Part shown: in pieces, positions 15,126-23,656 of the stretch | How positions within the stretch are numbered: the stretch's first letter is position 1 | Layout of the letters: the number at the start of each line of letters is the position of its first letter | The notes under the pieces: model-generated | Told to the model about the DNA's origin: nothing | The model's input: only the letters and a program-made list of their open reading frames with translations | Databases searched by the model: none | Made by a program: the position numbers and the translations under genes | Source: an uncultured Candidatus Melainabacteria bacterium | GTDB lineage: Bacteria; Cyanobacteriota; Vampirovibrionia; Gastranaerophilales; Gastranaerophilaceae | Length of the DNA: 23,656 bases | NCBI GenBank assembly: GCA_934747325.1 | Contig: CAKVGW010000024.1 | Span: 1 to 23,656 of the forward strand | Reading direction: 5' to 3'

Positions 15126-17387
15126 TTAAAATTTATATTCAGGAATTACAAATACTTCGTTATTTGCGTCTTTTTCTACAAATTGCAAATAATAATCTAA
15201 AGCTTTTTCCTTAGAATTTTCATAAAACTCATCAGAAATAAGTTCTTTATGCAATTCAGTTCTTTCACCTGAATAATTGCCCAAAACTCTTGAGAATTTT
15301 TCAATCATTTCAAGGTTTTCTCCGCCTGCATAAGCTTTTGTTTTAGCATCAGTTCCTGATGGTCTGATTTCAACATATTTATCAGTGAATTCTAAATACG
15401 TTCCGTCACCAACGAATTTAACGGATTTTAAGTTGCCAAAATTCAATTCTGCAAACGCACCGTTAAGAACTTTTTTCACGGCATTAATATCTGCAATACC
15501 TTCTCTTACTGCAATCGCAAGTGACAAGAAGAACAAATCATTTTTAGTTCTTTGTTTTTCACCTTCAACTTTTGCAAGTTTAAGTTTTTCAATATCAGGT
15601 TCTGATTCGTTATAATAAGCGATATCTTCTCTAACGTCGTATTTTGCAATAATATTATTTTCATCAAAAATTTCTACCAAATATTCAGAAAGAGTTTTGT
15701 TATCTTCTTCCAACTTAGCAGCAAGCGCAGATGCTACAATGATAGCTTCTGTTGCGCTTTTTTCACGCATTGCAATTGCTTTTCTTCCTGCTAAAGATTC
15801 AATTAAGTCTTCTGAACCCATAATCATACCGCCTGATTCTTCGCCGCCGAAGATTAATCTTGGTTGAACGCCCAAATTGATTGAATTACCGAATACGTCA
15901 TCCACAACAACTTCTTTATCAGGATTGTTTTTAAGTTGCAATTCAACCTTCTTCATAATGTTTGCAATTTCTTTAAAACCGACAGGAACGTTTACAACTT
16001 TGATTCCGTGTGATTTTGCCCATTCATCCCAGCTAAGAGCAGAAGCAGTTGTTTTAATCATAAATCTTGGGTGGTTTTTGAATTTGCCGTGTGATTTAAG
16101 TTGTTTAACACGATAGTTCATAAGCATTAAGAAAGCTTGGTTTGCGCTGTATACGGTCAAAATTCTGCTTTCATTAAGTTTGATATAAGAAATACCGTAA
16201 TCATCAAGCATAGGTTCGTTTCCGATAGCTTCGATTTGGCAAACTGTTAATCTATCGTGGTCAGGGTCTGTAATTAAAACAATTGTACCCAAAGGGCAGT
16301 CAGCAAGAACTTTTTCATAATGCAAAGATTCAATTACAGGGAAGAATTTTTCTCCGTTTGGTCTTTTTGCCAAAACAGTCGCATCTACTGAATAATCATA
16401 AAAACATTTGTTACCTTTAGGGTCTGTATCGTATTTACCGATTGAATGGAAGAACGGATCTTCTTCCGTATTATTCCAAATGTATTTGTCTTGAATGCCT
16501 AATTTTTCAAGCACGCGGCTTAATGTTCTATATGCACAACCGCCAACGCATTCAACAAACAATTTTGATTTCATCTTTTTAACGCTGTCTAAATTTTGTG
16601 CAACGCCTGATTTTAAGTATTCAACATATAAATCAACGCCATCATTTAATTTTGACATAATTTTTTCATCAATTAACGCATCATTTTTTGCAGCGATTTT
16701 GATTTCATAAGAACCTTCTTTTTCAACAATATCAAAAATTTCTTGAATTTTATTTACAAATTCTAAAGATTCTTCCGGTAAATATTGGCTACCTTGAGAG
16801 TTTAAATCTTTTGTTGCAGTTTTAACAGAAATACCGTGGCTTGAAGTAATGTATTCACCGCCAACAAGGTCTAATTTGAACGCCAAGAATGAAGCTAACC
16901 ATATTGGAATAGTTCTTCTTTCTTTTGGTGTAAGTGTTTTAATACCTTGTGCAGCTTGAATACGAGCAATTGCATCAAGATATAATTCTGAATTGTATCT
17001 AACTTCACTGCCAACAAGTTTCAAAACCTGTTTACCTTCGTATTTTTCACGTGCAACAAGAGCTTTTGCTAAAGTTGCAAGTACTATTCCTACAAGGTTA
17101 ATCGGAAATCTTGTATCTTGTGGGAACAAAATATTTTGAGGTCCGCGAATACCTGCAGTTGAAACTTTTGCTTCTTTTGAATAATTAGCAAACCATTCAA
17201 GAAGATTTAAACCTTCAGGGTTTTCTTCCGAATGCGGATAAAGGTGTGCTTTTTTAAGCGTAAAAGTAAATTCACCTTCGTTATCAAAATTTAATAAATC
17301 AGAATTTTTTATATAATCAGGAGTTTTTTCAAAAACATTTTTGAACAACTCTTTTTCAAGTTCACAGCTTGGTTCTCTTTTTAACAT
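15126..17387 (-). CDS. Long phosphohexomutase (phosphoglucomutase/phosphomannomutase family)
   Basis: It probably moves a phosphate between positions 6 and 1 of a hexose (glucose or mannose), supplying sugar-1-phosphate for polysaccharide synthesis. The family loops are all seen: the N-terminal STAGIRGP (76-83), the active-site serine loop TSSHGIS (181-187, catalytic Ser probably S183; the common form is TASHNP), the magnesium loop DPDHDR (374-379), the sugar loop GEESGG (515-520), and the phosphate loop RPSGTD near 673. At 753 aa it is about 200 residues longer than most family members; the extra length is spread as insertions and a helical C-terminus. Substrate cannot be told from the sequence. 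AGGAG lies 7 bases before the ATG. Confidence 0.9.
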   Translation of the reverse strand: MLKREPSCELEKELFKNVFEKTPDYIKNSDLLNFDNEGEFTFTLKKAHLYPHSEENPEGLNLLEWFANYSKEAKVSTAGIRGPQNILFPQDTRFPINLVGIVLATLAKALVAREKYEGKQVLKLVGSEVRYNSELYLDAIARIQAAQGIKTLTPKERRTIPIWLASFLAFKLDLVGGEYITSSHGISVKTATKDLNSQGSQYLPEESLEFVNKIQEIFDIVEKEGSYEIKIAAKNDALIDEKIMSKLNDGVDLYVEYLKSGVAQNLDSVKKMKSKLFVECVGGCAYRTLSRVLEKLGIQDKYIWNNTEEDPFFHSIGKYDTDPKGNKCFYDYSVDATVLAKRPNGEKFFPVIESLHYEKVLADCPLGTIVLITDPDHDRLTVCQIEAIGNEPMLDDYGISYIKLNESRILTVYSANQAFLMLMNYRVKQLKSHGKFKNHPRFMIKTTASALSWDEWAKSHGIKVVNVPVGFKEIANIMKKVELQLKNNPDKEVVVDDVFGNSINLGVQPRLIFGGEESGGMIMGSEDLIESLAGRKAIAMREKSATEAIIVASALAAKLEEDNKTLSEYLVEIFDENNIIAKYDVREDIAYYNESEPDIEKLKLAKVEGEKQRTKNDLFFLSLAIAVREGIADINAVKKVLNGAFAELNFGNLKSVKFVGDGTYLEFTDKYVEIRPSGTDAKTKAYAGGENLEMIEKFSRVLGNYSGERTELHKELISDEFYENSKEKALDYYLQFVEKDANNEVFVIPEYKF

Positions 17388-17412
17388 AACTATCTCCTAT
17401 TTGTCAGAGTAT

Positions 17413-17421
17413 ATTATATCA
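17413..17421 (-). promoter_or_regulatory. Extended -10 promoter of the phosphohexomutase gene
   Basis: On the minus strand TGA-TATAAT, with expected transcript start near 17406, leaving a leader of about 19 bases that contains AGGAG. Confidence 0.6.
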
Positions 17422-17499
17422 TAAATTTAAAAAGATGTTTGATTAAACAAAAATTAAATTTAGCCTCATTAAACTTTATTAAAATATATTAATAAAACA

Positions 17500-17528
17500 T
17501 TTACAATTCGTTCTATTTAAGTTAGAGT
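17500..17528 (+). promoter_or_regulatory. Possible promoter of the dehydratase-related operon
   Basis: TTTACA (17500-17505), 17-base spacer, TAGAGT (17523-17528). The -35 matches the TTTACA seen before manC and gatC; the -10 is poor. Confidence 0.3.
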
Positions 17529-17605
17529 AAACTAGATGGAATTTGTACCGAATAGTCTACAATAATTACTTTTGTAGGCTATAGACAAATAAATAAGAAT
17601 ATATC

Positions 17606-18688
17606 ATGCAAGACTCGTTAGTATTGAAATATAAAATAGGAGTGCCGAGAGCCCTATCATATTATAACAACTATCCATTCTATTATGGGTTTTTATCGTC
17701 ATTAGGTTTTGAAATTGTTTTGTCAGATAAAACAACAACTAAGCTTATTAACGATGGCGCAAGTCATGTTGTGTCTGATACTTGTTTGCCTATTAAAGTT
17801 TTTGTGGGACATTTGATTAATTTGTTAGACAAAGGTGTTGATACAATTTTTGTACCGTCACTTCAATCAACTGATTATAAAATTAATAATTGCAGTAAAA
17901 TAAGAGGTTTGCCAGAAATTATCAGAAATGTAATTGACAGACCTTTTAAAATGATTGAACCGACTTTGGATAAAACAGAAGGTTTAAATATCAAGGATTT
18001 TTGTTATGAAACAGCGCATCAATTAGGTATTTTTAACGAAGATTTAATTGAAATTGCTATTATGGCAGGTTGGGAATGTTATAACCGATTTATTAAAATG
18101 GCAAAATCGGGTGTTTCTCAAAAAGTTGCAATTGAAAGTGCTATACAAAATAAACAAGCGATTAAGAAAATGGAACTTGTTAAACCTTTGTCAGTTGTTG
18201 TTATGGCACATGGTTACAATTTGTATGATGAACGTCTTTCAATGCGATTATTGGATAAGTTAGAGAAAATGGGTGTTAAGGCGTTTACTTCTTTGAATAT
18301 AACAAGAGAACAGCAGCTTAATTCAATAAAAGAATTGGGTGAAATTCAGTATTGGGCAAACGAATTGGATTTAACGGGAACGGCTGCTTATTATCTTTTG
18401 AATAACAGTGTCGATGGAATTGTTGCACTGTCTGCTTTTGGCTGTGGTCCTGATTCCTTGATGGTAGATGAAATCCAGTATCATGCAAATGAAAGAAATA
18501 TGCCGATGATTCATTTGACAATAGATGAACATACCGGTGAAGCAGGCTTTGTTACAAGGTTAGAAGCTTTTGTAGATATGCTAAGTCGAAAGAAAATTAA
18601 AGCAAAACTTTTACAAAAATCAGAAAAGAAAACCGTTGAAAAATTAGAAGAACATAAAAAGGAAGAAAAGGTTTTAACAAAAGTATAA
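17606..18688 (+). CDS. 2-hydroxyacyl-CoA dehydratase/activase-related protein (DUF2229-like), first copy
   Basis: It belongs, by recognition, to the proteins related to activators of 2-hydroxyglutaryl-CoA dehydratase. The opening KIGVPRALSYYNNYPFYYGF is typical of DUF2229, as are SDTCLPIKVFVGH and VDTIFVPSL. Three cysteines stand in family positions: C60 (CLPIK), C96 (NNCSK) and C280 (FGCGPDS); they probably bind an iron-sulfur cluster. The end DEHTGEAGFVTRLEAFVD matches the last part of the protein at 19748. No ASKHA ATPase domain is present, so this is the stand-alone form, not a full activase. A Lys/Glu tail closes it. The ATG at 17606 has no clear ribosome site. First gene of a four-gene operon; it abuts the next gene with no gap. 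Confidence 0.85.
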   Translation: MQDSLVLKYKIGVPRALSYYNNYPFYYGFLSSLGFEIVLSDKTTTKLINDGASHVVSDTCLPIKVFVGHLINLLDKGVDTIFVPSLQSTDYKINNCSKIRGLPEIIRNVIDRPFKMIEPTLDKTEGLNIKDFCYETAHQLGIFNEDLIEIAIMAGWECYNRFIKMAKSGVSQKVAIESAIQNKQAIKKMELVKPLSVVVMAHGYNLYDERLSMRLLDKLEKMGVKAFTSLNITREQQLNSIKELGEIQYWANELDLTGTAAYYLLNNSVDGIVALSAFGCGPDSLMVDEIQYHANERNMPMIHLTIDEHTGEAGFVTRLEAFVDMLSRKKIKAKLLQKSEKKTVEKLEEHKKEEKVLTKV

Positions 18689-19738
18689 ATGGGAAAATTG
18701 AATACATTACAATTAAATAAATATAATTCAGTTGGTGCAATTCATATTCATTCCGTTTATTCTGATGGAACAGGAAATATAGACTCAATTAGTAAGGCAG
18801 CGAAAAAAGCCGGTTTAGATTGGATAATTGTTACCGACCATAATTCTTTTGATATTGAAGAAGGTATTTATAACGGAGTTTACGTTATTAAAGGTGAAGA
18901 AATTTCACCAAAAGGCGAAAATCATTATTTGGCATTCGGAATTAATAAATATATTCAACCAAGTGACAATGCTCAACATAATATTGAAGCCGTTAAATTA
19001 AATGGTGGTTTTGGTTTTGCGGCACATCCTGAGGAGTCAGATTGCAGGCGAAATTCTCACCAGCCTATAAAATGGACAAATAAAAATATAATACCTGACG
19101 GAGTTGAAATTTGGAATTGGTTTTCTGAATGGGCTGATAATTTGGATGACGGAAATATTTTCAGTTTGATATATTCATATTTATTCAAAAATAAATTAGT
19201 GAAGTCGGCTAATTCTAATGTATTATTTTGGTGGGATAATCTAAATAATGCTTCAGAAAAAATTGTTCCTGCAATTGGTGGAATTGATGCTCACGCATTA
19301 AAAATTAAAGATTATATAATTCCGGTAACAATTTTTCCTTATGAATCAATGTTTAAAACAATTGTGAATGTGGTGACATCTGACGAGGAGTTTAAAACGG
19401 ATTTTTTTGCAAGAAAAGAACAAATTTTTGAAGCACTTAAATCAGGAAGAAATTTGATTATAAATAGAGCCGTTTCAAAAGAAATACCCGTAATTAAAAT
19501 TTCTAATCAAAAGCAAGCTGTAACGAGCGGTGAAAGTATAAATTTGGATAACGAAACTTTATTGAATGTTCAAACAAAGAAAAAGAGTTCAATCAAGATT
19601 TTCCATAACGGAAAAGAAATAAAATCTGTAATTTCAAATGGTATCAAAATGATACTAAGCGAGGTCGGTAAATACAGAGTGGAAATTAAGTTTGGAGAAA
19701 GAGGATTTGCGTACTCAAATCCAATAATGGTTTATTAA
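18689..19738 (+). CDS. PHP-domain phosphoesterase
   Basis: PHP proteins are metal-dependent phosphoesterases with a three-metal site. Here the metal ligands are complete: HIHS (H19, H21), SDG (D26), TDH (D50, H51), KGEE (E70 or E71), NHY (H79), AAHPEE (H113) and GGIDAH (D200, H202). The last 100 residues are beta-rich and may be a small accessory domain. The 349-aa length is longer than simple YciV/RnaseAM-type PHP proteins. The ATG directly follows the stop of the previous gene, so translation is probably coupled. Substrate unknown; its place between two dehydratase-related genes is unusual. Confidence 0.87.
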   Translation: MGKLNTLQLNKYNSVGAIHIHSVYSDGTGNIDSISKAAKKAGLDWIIVTDHNSFDIEEGIYNGVYVIKGEEISPKGENHYLAFGINKYIQPSDNAQHNIEAVKLNGGFGFAAHPEESDCRRNSHQPIKWTNKNIIPDGVEIWNWFSEWADNLDDGNIFSLIYSYLFKNKLVKSANSNVLFWWDNLNNASEKIVPAIGGIDAHALKIKDYIIPVTIFPYESMFKTIVNVVTSDEEFKTDFFARKEQIFEALKSGRNLIINRAVSKEIPVIKISNQKQAVTSGESINLDNETLLNVQTKKKSSIKIFHNGKEIKSVISNGIKMILSEVGKYRVEIKFGERGFAYSNPIMVY

Positions 19739-19747
19739 AGGAATATT

Positions 19748-20947
19748 TTGAAAGCAAAGATTAGTGAAGAACAATTGAATAAATATTCAAGAAATATGGA
19801 TAACAATATTTCTGCTAAGAATAGAGTTATTGCGTGGCCGAGAATGGGCAGAATCGACATTCCGCTAAAAGCTCTTTTGCTTTCTTTGGGTGCAAAAATT
19901 GTTATTCCGCCTGCAAACAGCAATGAAGCTCTAGAAATGGGTGTTAAAAACAGTATTGAGGGAATTTGTTTACCTTATAAATTGAATTTAGCAAATTATA
20001 TTATGGCTTTAGAAAACGGTGCAAATACTTTGATGATGTTTCAAGCTCCCGGGTCTTGCAGATTAGGCAATTATACAAAAATGGCTCAAAAAACTCTTAA
20101 GAAAATGGGCTACGAGTTTGATATGGTTATTTTTGATATGTACCAAAGCAAGATGAAACAAACTTTACAGGCATTTTGGCATGTTACGCATTGCTTAAAT
20201 CCTCTCAGATATTACAAAGGTTTCAGTTTAGGCTTCAACAAATTCTTTGCGGTAGATGAAGCTCAAAAGCAATTATTTTACTATCGTCCGAGAGAAATTA
20301 AAAAAGGCGAAGCTGAAAAACTTTATAACAAATGGCTGAAAATTATTGATGAAACTAATTCTGTTTGGGGTGCAAAACAGTTAGTCAAAAAAATTAGAAA
20401 AGATTTTAAGAATATTGAAATTGATAAGAAAAAATACGTTCCTGTTGTGTTTTTGCTTGGTGAATTTTTTGTTCTTCTTGATCCGTATGTAAATCAAGAT
20501 ATCGAAAAAACACTTGGTGAAATGGGTATAGAAGTTCAACGCCAAATTTGGTTTAGTGATTGGCTTGAAGGAGTATTGAAACCATCATTTTTGAATAAAA
20601 AAGAATCTCATAGAGCAAGATGTGTGCGTTATGCAGAAAAATATATGAAACGTGCAATAGGCGGAGAGTGTATAGAAACAATAGGCGATACGGTTTATGC
20701 AGCAAGAAACAATGTTGACGGGGTAATTCACATAATGCCGTTTTCTTGTATGCCGGAAATTGTTTCACAAAATATTTTATCAAAAGTAAGCAAGGAAGAG
20801 GATATTCCTGTATTAACTTTAGTTCTTGATGAACAAACAGGCAAAGCGGGCTACATAACAAGAATTGAAGCGTTTATTGATTTAATTAAAAGAAAACAAA
20901 TGAAGAAAACTAGAAATATAAAGGAAGAGGAGTTAGTTAATGTTTAA
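19748..20947 (+). CDS. 2-hydroxyacyl-CoA dehydratase-related protein, second copy
   Basis: A 399-aa relative of the protein at 17606. Cysteines C74 (EGICLPYK), C104 (PGSCRLG) and C334 (SFSCMPE) mirror the triad of the first copy, and the end DEQTGKAGYITRIEAFID matches it closely. PRMGRIDIPLKALLLSLG near 31-48 corresponds to the first copy's opening. The middle (about 135-290) is an insertion with basic and aromatic residues and no match in the first copy. An iron-sulfur role is likely; the reaction is unknown. A TTG start is chosen at 19748: AAAGGA lies 5 bases upstream and no ATG is near. It overlaps the next gene by 8 bases. Confidence 0.84.
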   Translation: MKAKISEEQLNKYSRNMDNNISAKNRVIAWPRMGRIDIPLKALLLSLGAKIVIPPANSNEALEMGVKNSIEGICLPYKLNLANYIMALENGANTLMMFQAPGSCRLGNYTKMAQKTLKKMGYEFDMVIFDMYQSKMKQTLQAFWHVTHCLNPLRYYKGFSLGFNKFFAVDEAQKQLFYYRPREIKKGEAEKLYNKWLKIIDETNSVWGAKQLVKKIRKDFKNIEIDKKKYVPVVFLLGEFFVLLDPYVNQDIEKTLGEMGIEVQRQIWFSDWLEGVLKPSFLNKKESHRARCVRYAEKYMKRAIGGECIETIGDTVYAARNNVDGVIHIMPFSCMPEIVSQNILSKVSKEEDIPVLTLVLDEQTGKAGYITRIEAFIDLIKRKQMKKTRNIKEEELVNV

Positions 20948-21995
20948 AAAATCCAGAAATAATATGACCTTAGAAAGGTTAAAGTATTACAGACACTTGG
21001 GTGGAGGAGCTTTAGAGTGTATCGCAAGCAGATTGTCTAAAAATCCTAAACCATTATGCTTTTCATTAATGGTTACAAGTGCTTGTAACTGTGATTGTGA
21101 TTTTTGTTTTTGGAAATCTAAAAAAGGTCAAGATGATATGTCAAAAGAAGAAATCATCAGACTTTTAACAGAAGCAGGTCAAATCGGTTATATGGATTCT
21201 ATTCTTTGGGGCGGCGAACCTCTTTTGAGAAAAGATTTTACAGAAATTTGTAAAGCATCACATGATGCAGGTTTATACACAAAAATTGCAACAAACGGTT
21301 GGTTTTTGGAAGAAAATCCTGGATTTGGTCAATATACAGATTTGATGTTTTGTTCTTTAGATGCAGTTGGCAAAGCACACGATGATATTCGTCACATGCC
21401 GGGAATTTGCGATAGAGTAATGAGCGGTATTGAGTATCACAAAATTCATTCACCAAAAATGAGAATTTACATTTGTTGTACGGTTTCAACTCAAACTAAC
21501 TTTGAACAAATCAAAGAAGTTGCTCAATACTGTAAAGACGCTGATATATTATTATACTTTACTGTAAACAAAGCCGCATCAGTTCCGGGCGAAGCTACAA
21601 ACGTTGTTGAAACAGAACTTGAAAACGACCAATTAGCGGAAATGTTTATCAAGATTAAGGAACTTAAAAAGCAAGGTTATCCGATAAGAAATTCATACTA
21701 TTTTATGGATTATATTATCAACAAAAAGACTTATTATGAATGCCACTGGCCTCGTATCGCAACAGTAATCTATTCAAACGGTGATATGTTGCGTTGCTAC
21801 GATAGAAAACCGTTTATTTCTGTAAAAGGCAGAGCATTAAAAGATGTTATTAAAGACCCTGTGTTTATTGAAACAGTAAATAAATGCAAAGACTGCAAAC
21901 TTTCCTGCGTTGGTAACTATGCACTTGACGCTTCCGGTTTGTGGAAACTTGAATGGCCTGCAATTAAGTCATTGATGGAAATTGCTATTACATAA
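20940..21995 (+). CDS. Radical SAM enzyme with a C-terminal cysteine cluster
   Basis: A radical SAM protein of unknown substrate, 351 aa. The cluster motif CNCDCDFC (C49, C53, C56) is followed by FWKS, and the SAM-binding motif is WGGEPLLRKDF near 85. The barrel continues through CSLDAVGKAHDDIR. The C-terminal part holds CHWPR, then a CY, then CKDCKLSC, a pattern like a SPASM or twitch auxiliary cluster. AGGAG lies 7 bases before ATG 20940, inside the previous gene, so the two are co-transcribed and probably coupled. SPASM-type enzymes often act on peptides or sugars, but no peptide precursor is visible nearby. Confidence 0.88.
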   Translation: MFKKSRNNMTLERLKYYRHLGGGALECIASRLSKNPKPLCFSLMVTSACNCDCDFCFWKSKKGQDDMSKEEIIRLLTEAGQIGYMDSILWGGEPLLRKDFTEICKASHDAGLYTKIATNGWFLEENPGFGQYTDLMFCSLDAVGKAHDDIRHMPGICDRVMSGIEYHKIHSPKMRIYICCTVSTQTNFEQIKEVAQYCKDADILLYFTVNKAASVPGEATNVVETELENDQLAEMFIKIKELKKQGYPIRNSYYFMDYIINKKTYYECHWPRIATVIYSNGDMLRCYDRKPFISVKGRALKDVIKDPVFIETVNKCKDCKLSCVGNYALDASGLWKLEWPAIKSLMEIAIT

Positions 21996-22046
21996 TAGTT
22001 AAGAAATATGTGTAGAGAAATATAAATAAGGAATAAAAGAGTAAAA

Positions 22047-23656
22047 ATGAAGAAAATAGCGATAATAACTATATTGGTATTATTTGTAAGTTCCGGGTGT
22101 TTTGCCGCGACTGCAAATTCTGTAAATAAGCAACAAAATAGAAATGTGCAGACGTATAGTAACAGAAATGTCTTTAACAAAACAACTTTAAAAACAAACA
22201 AGAATGGTAATTATTTTGAAGAAAATAATTATACAAATGGAGAGGCTTTTGAAGGTATGCAAATGGAAAAATCGCAGAGTGCATTTGCAAATAATTATCA
22301 AAATTTAACTTCTAGTGATAAATATGAGTTGAGCAAAGTAGAAAAATTGTTTAACGGTAATGAAGTTGAGGTTACATCAAATCCGCTTCGTCAAGTCGGT
22401 TATGATTTTTTTACAGCTCCAATTACTCAAAATATGAACTCTACAGGTAAGTTCGATGATAGTTATAAACTTACAATCGGCGAAAAAGTCAGTGCTTATT
22501 TATATGGTGATTCTGTTGATGTTGTCGCTATTTCAGGTTCAAATCTTCTATCTCCTGTTGTTCAAACGGAAGTTGATTCAAAAGGGAATATTTTTATTTC
22601 AGGTATAGGTGTTGTTCCAGCTGAAAATAGAAGTATTAAAGATGTTGAATCTGCAATCAATAGAATGGCTTCTTCGAAATACAATAATTTAAAAGTTCGC
22701 TTGAACGTAGCGTCCGGTCGTGACTTCTCTGTATTTGTTTACGGTCAGGTTAACAAACCGGGTAAAGTTGTAATTAATAATAATTCTTCGATTATAGATG
22801 CTTTGGGTGCTGCAGGCGGAGTTAAGAAAACAGGTACTTTGAGAAACATTTCTTACACAAGCAATAAAAAGACAAGAGCAGTCGATTTGTATAAAACTAT
22901 TTTTAGCGGACAAGACGATGATATTATTTTACGTCCAAATGATAAAATCTTTGTTGGCGGAATCGGTAATGTTGTAGCGTTGAAAAATGGTGTTTCGGTT
23001 ACAGGTATTTATGAAACGAAAGACGGCGAATCATTGCAAAAACTTGTTAGTTTCGCAGGCGGTTTACTTCCTGGAACTCAAACAAGCGAAGTTACAATGA
23101 CAAGCTTGGATAAAGATTCTCTTCAAAGAACTGCGAAGAATGTTTCTTGGATTGAAGCAAGAAACACTAAGCTTTCAAGTGGTGATGTAGTTGAATTTAG
23201 AGAATTATATAATACTGCAGAAAACACTGTAACGCTTCAAGGTAATGTAAAGCATCCTGCGACTTTTGCTTACAAACCTAATATGAGATTATCTGATATT
23301 TTGAAAAGTGAAAATGAACTTTTGGAAGAAACATTTATTACTCAAGCCGTAATCAGACGTGTTTCAGGAAAAGATAATACAATTGAGACAATTCCGGTAT
23401 TTTTGAAAGAATTTTTTGCTGGTGCAAACGATCCTCTATTACAGCCAAAAGACGTAATTAATATTTATAAAAATACTAATACAGAATTTGTTGATGTTTT
23501 CGGATGTATTAGCATGCCTAAACATCTTACGTATACCGAAGATATGCGTTTAGATGATGTTTTAACTGATATTCAATTTGTTGATTCAAATATTGAACAA
23601 GACGATGATAATAATGTTAATGTGTCTTTCAAATCTGATGATACTCCTGCTTTGGT
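22047..23656 (+). CDS. Polysaccharide export protein, Wza-like, with repeated SLBB-like units (cut by window edge)
   Basis: It probably forms or caps an outer-membrane channel for polysaccharide export. Residues 1-21 are a signal peptide (MKKIAIITILVLFVSSG) with a Cys at 18, but the preceding residues fit the lipobox poorly, so a lipid anchor is uncertain. A Poly_export domain follows at about 139-222 (YKLTIGEKV, GNIFISGIGVVPAE). SLBB-like units begin near 225 (VFVYGQVNKPGKV), 313 (VSVTGIYET), 392 (VTLQGNVKHPATF) and 480 (VDVFGCISMPKHL). At least 536 residues are seen and the frame stays open to the window edge. The ribosome site is weak (AAGGA at a long distance). It lies 51 bases after the radical SAM gene on the same strand and may be co-transcribed. 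Confidence 0.88.
   Translation, partial: MKKIAIITILVLFVSSGCFAATANSVNKQQNRNVQTYSNRNVFNKTTLKTNKNGNYFEENNYTNGEAFEGMQMEKSQSAFANNYQNLTSSDKYELSKVEKLFNGNEVEVTSNPLRQVGYDFFTAPITQNMNSTGKFDDSYKLTIGEKVSAYLYGDSVDVVAISGSNLLSPVVQTEVDSKGNIFISGIGVVPAENRSIKDVESAINRMASSKYNNLKVRLNVASGRDFSVFVYGQVNKPGKVVINNNSSIIDALGAAGGVKKTGTLRNISYTSNKKTRAVDLYKTIFSGQDDDIILRPNDKIFVGGIGNVVALKNGVSVTGIYETKDGESLQKLVSFAGGLLPGTQTSEVTMTSLDKDSLQRTAKNVSWIEARNTKLSSGDVVEFRELYNTAENTVTLQGNVKHPATFAYKPNMRLSDILKSENELLEETFITQAVIRRVSGKDNTIETIPVFLKEFFAGANDPLLQPKDVINIYKNTNTEFVDVFGCISMPKHLTYTEDMRLDDVLTDIQFVDSNIEQDDDNNVNVSFKSDDTPAL

Larger units (their letters stand above)
17388..17605. other. Divergent promoter region (218 bases)
   Basis: It holds the promoter of the phosphohexomutase (minus, 17413-17421) and a weaker one for the plus-strand operon (17500-17528). 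A 6-bp inverted repeat CTACAA/TTGTAG (17557-17562 and 17572-17577) lies in the expected leader of the plus-strand operon and may be an operator or a small hairpin. Confidence 0.6.

Noticed and set aside
17557..17577. CTACAA/TTGTAG inverted repeat as a riboswitch
   Set aside because: It is only a 6-bp stem with no larger conserved fold that I can recognise; kept only as a possible operator or small hairpin.
21917..22913. Minus-strand frames opposite the radical SAM and export genes
   Set aside because: The plus-strand frames are strongly coding with clear domains; these antisense frames have no ribosome sites.

Overview
The window looks like a chromosomal piece of a low-GC bacterium with two membranes. 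An MlaE/MlaF/MCE lipid-transport operon and a Wza-type polysaccharide export protein imply an outer membrane, while the base composition is strongly AT-rich. My best guess is a gut member of Vampirovibrionia (Melainabacteria, Gastranaerophilales). This is an inference from gene style, including short N-terminal tags ending in Phe-Gly-Ala on otherwise unrelated proteins; no rRNA or other decisive marker is present.

Layout. (1) 1-3605, all on the minus strand: the first 79 codons of uvrA at the left edge, then an mla-type operon read right to left (permease, ATPase, MCE protein) with a terminator between it and uvrA. Several REP-like GC-rich palindromes sit inside this operon. (2) 3606-9897, an AT-rich accessory block. 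It holds a repeat-rich protein ending in a J-domain, a two-gene operon (an unknown protein and a GNAT acetyltransferase) whose products share an N-terminal tag, a plus-strand protein with a JAMM-like metal site, and an unknown protein with an EF-hand-like loop. The spaces between them are full of palindromes, a long hairpin element, direct repeats, and a ~250-bp upstream region present twice that carries an ACT-rich 12-nt minisatellite. (3) 9898-15052, plus-strand housekeeping genes: manC, a small tagged membrane protein, mtaB, gatC and pyrG. (4) 15126-17387, minus: a long phosphohexomutase convergent with pyrG. (5) 17606-21995, a tight plus-strand operon: two proteins related to 2-hydroxyacyl-CoA dehydratase/activase factors, a PHP phosphoesterase between them, and a radical SAM enzyme. 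(6) 22047 to the right edge: a polysaccharide export protein with repeated SLBB-like units, cut by the window end.

How the genes may work together. ManC, the phosphohexomutase and the export protein fit production and export of a mannose-containing surface polysaccharide. The Mla-like operon fits lipid traffic between the two membranes. The four-gene operon at 17.6-22.0 kb has three conserved cysteines in both dehydratase-related proteins plus a radical SAM enzyme, so it looks like an iron-sulfur system of unknown substrate; it is the best candidate here for an undescribed pathway. The 3.6-9.9 kb block looks like fast-changing accessory DNA. Promoters read from sequence suggest leaderless transcripts for uvrA and mtaB (extended -10, six bases, then ATG).
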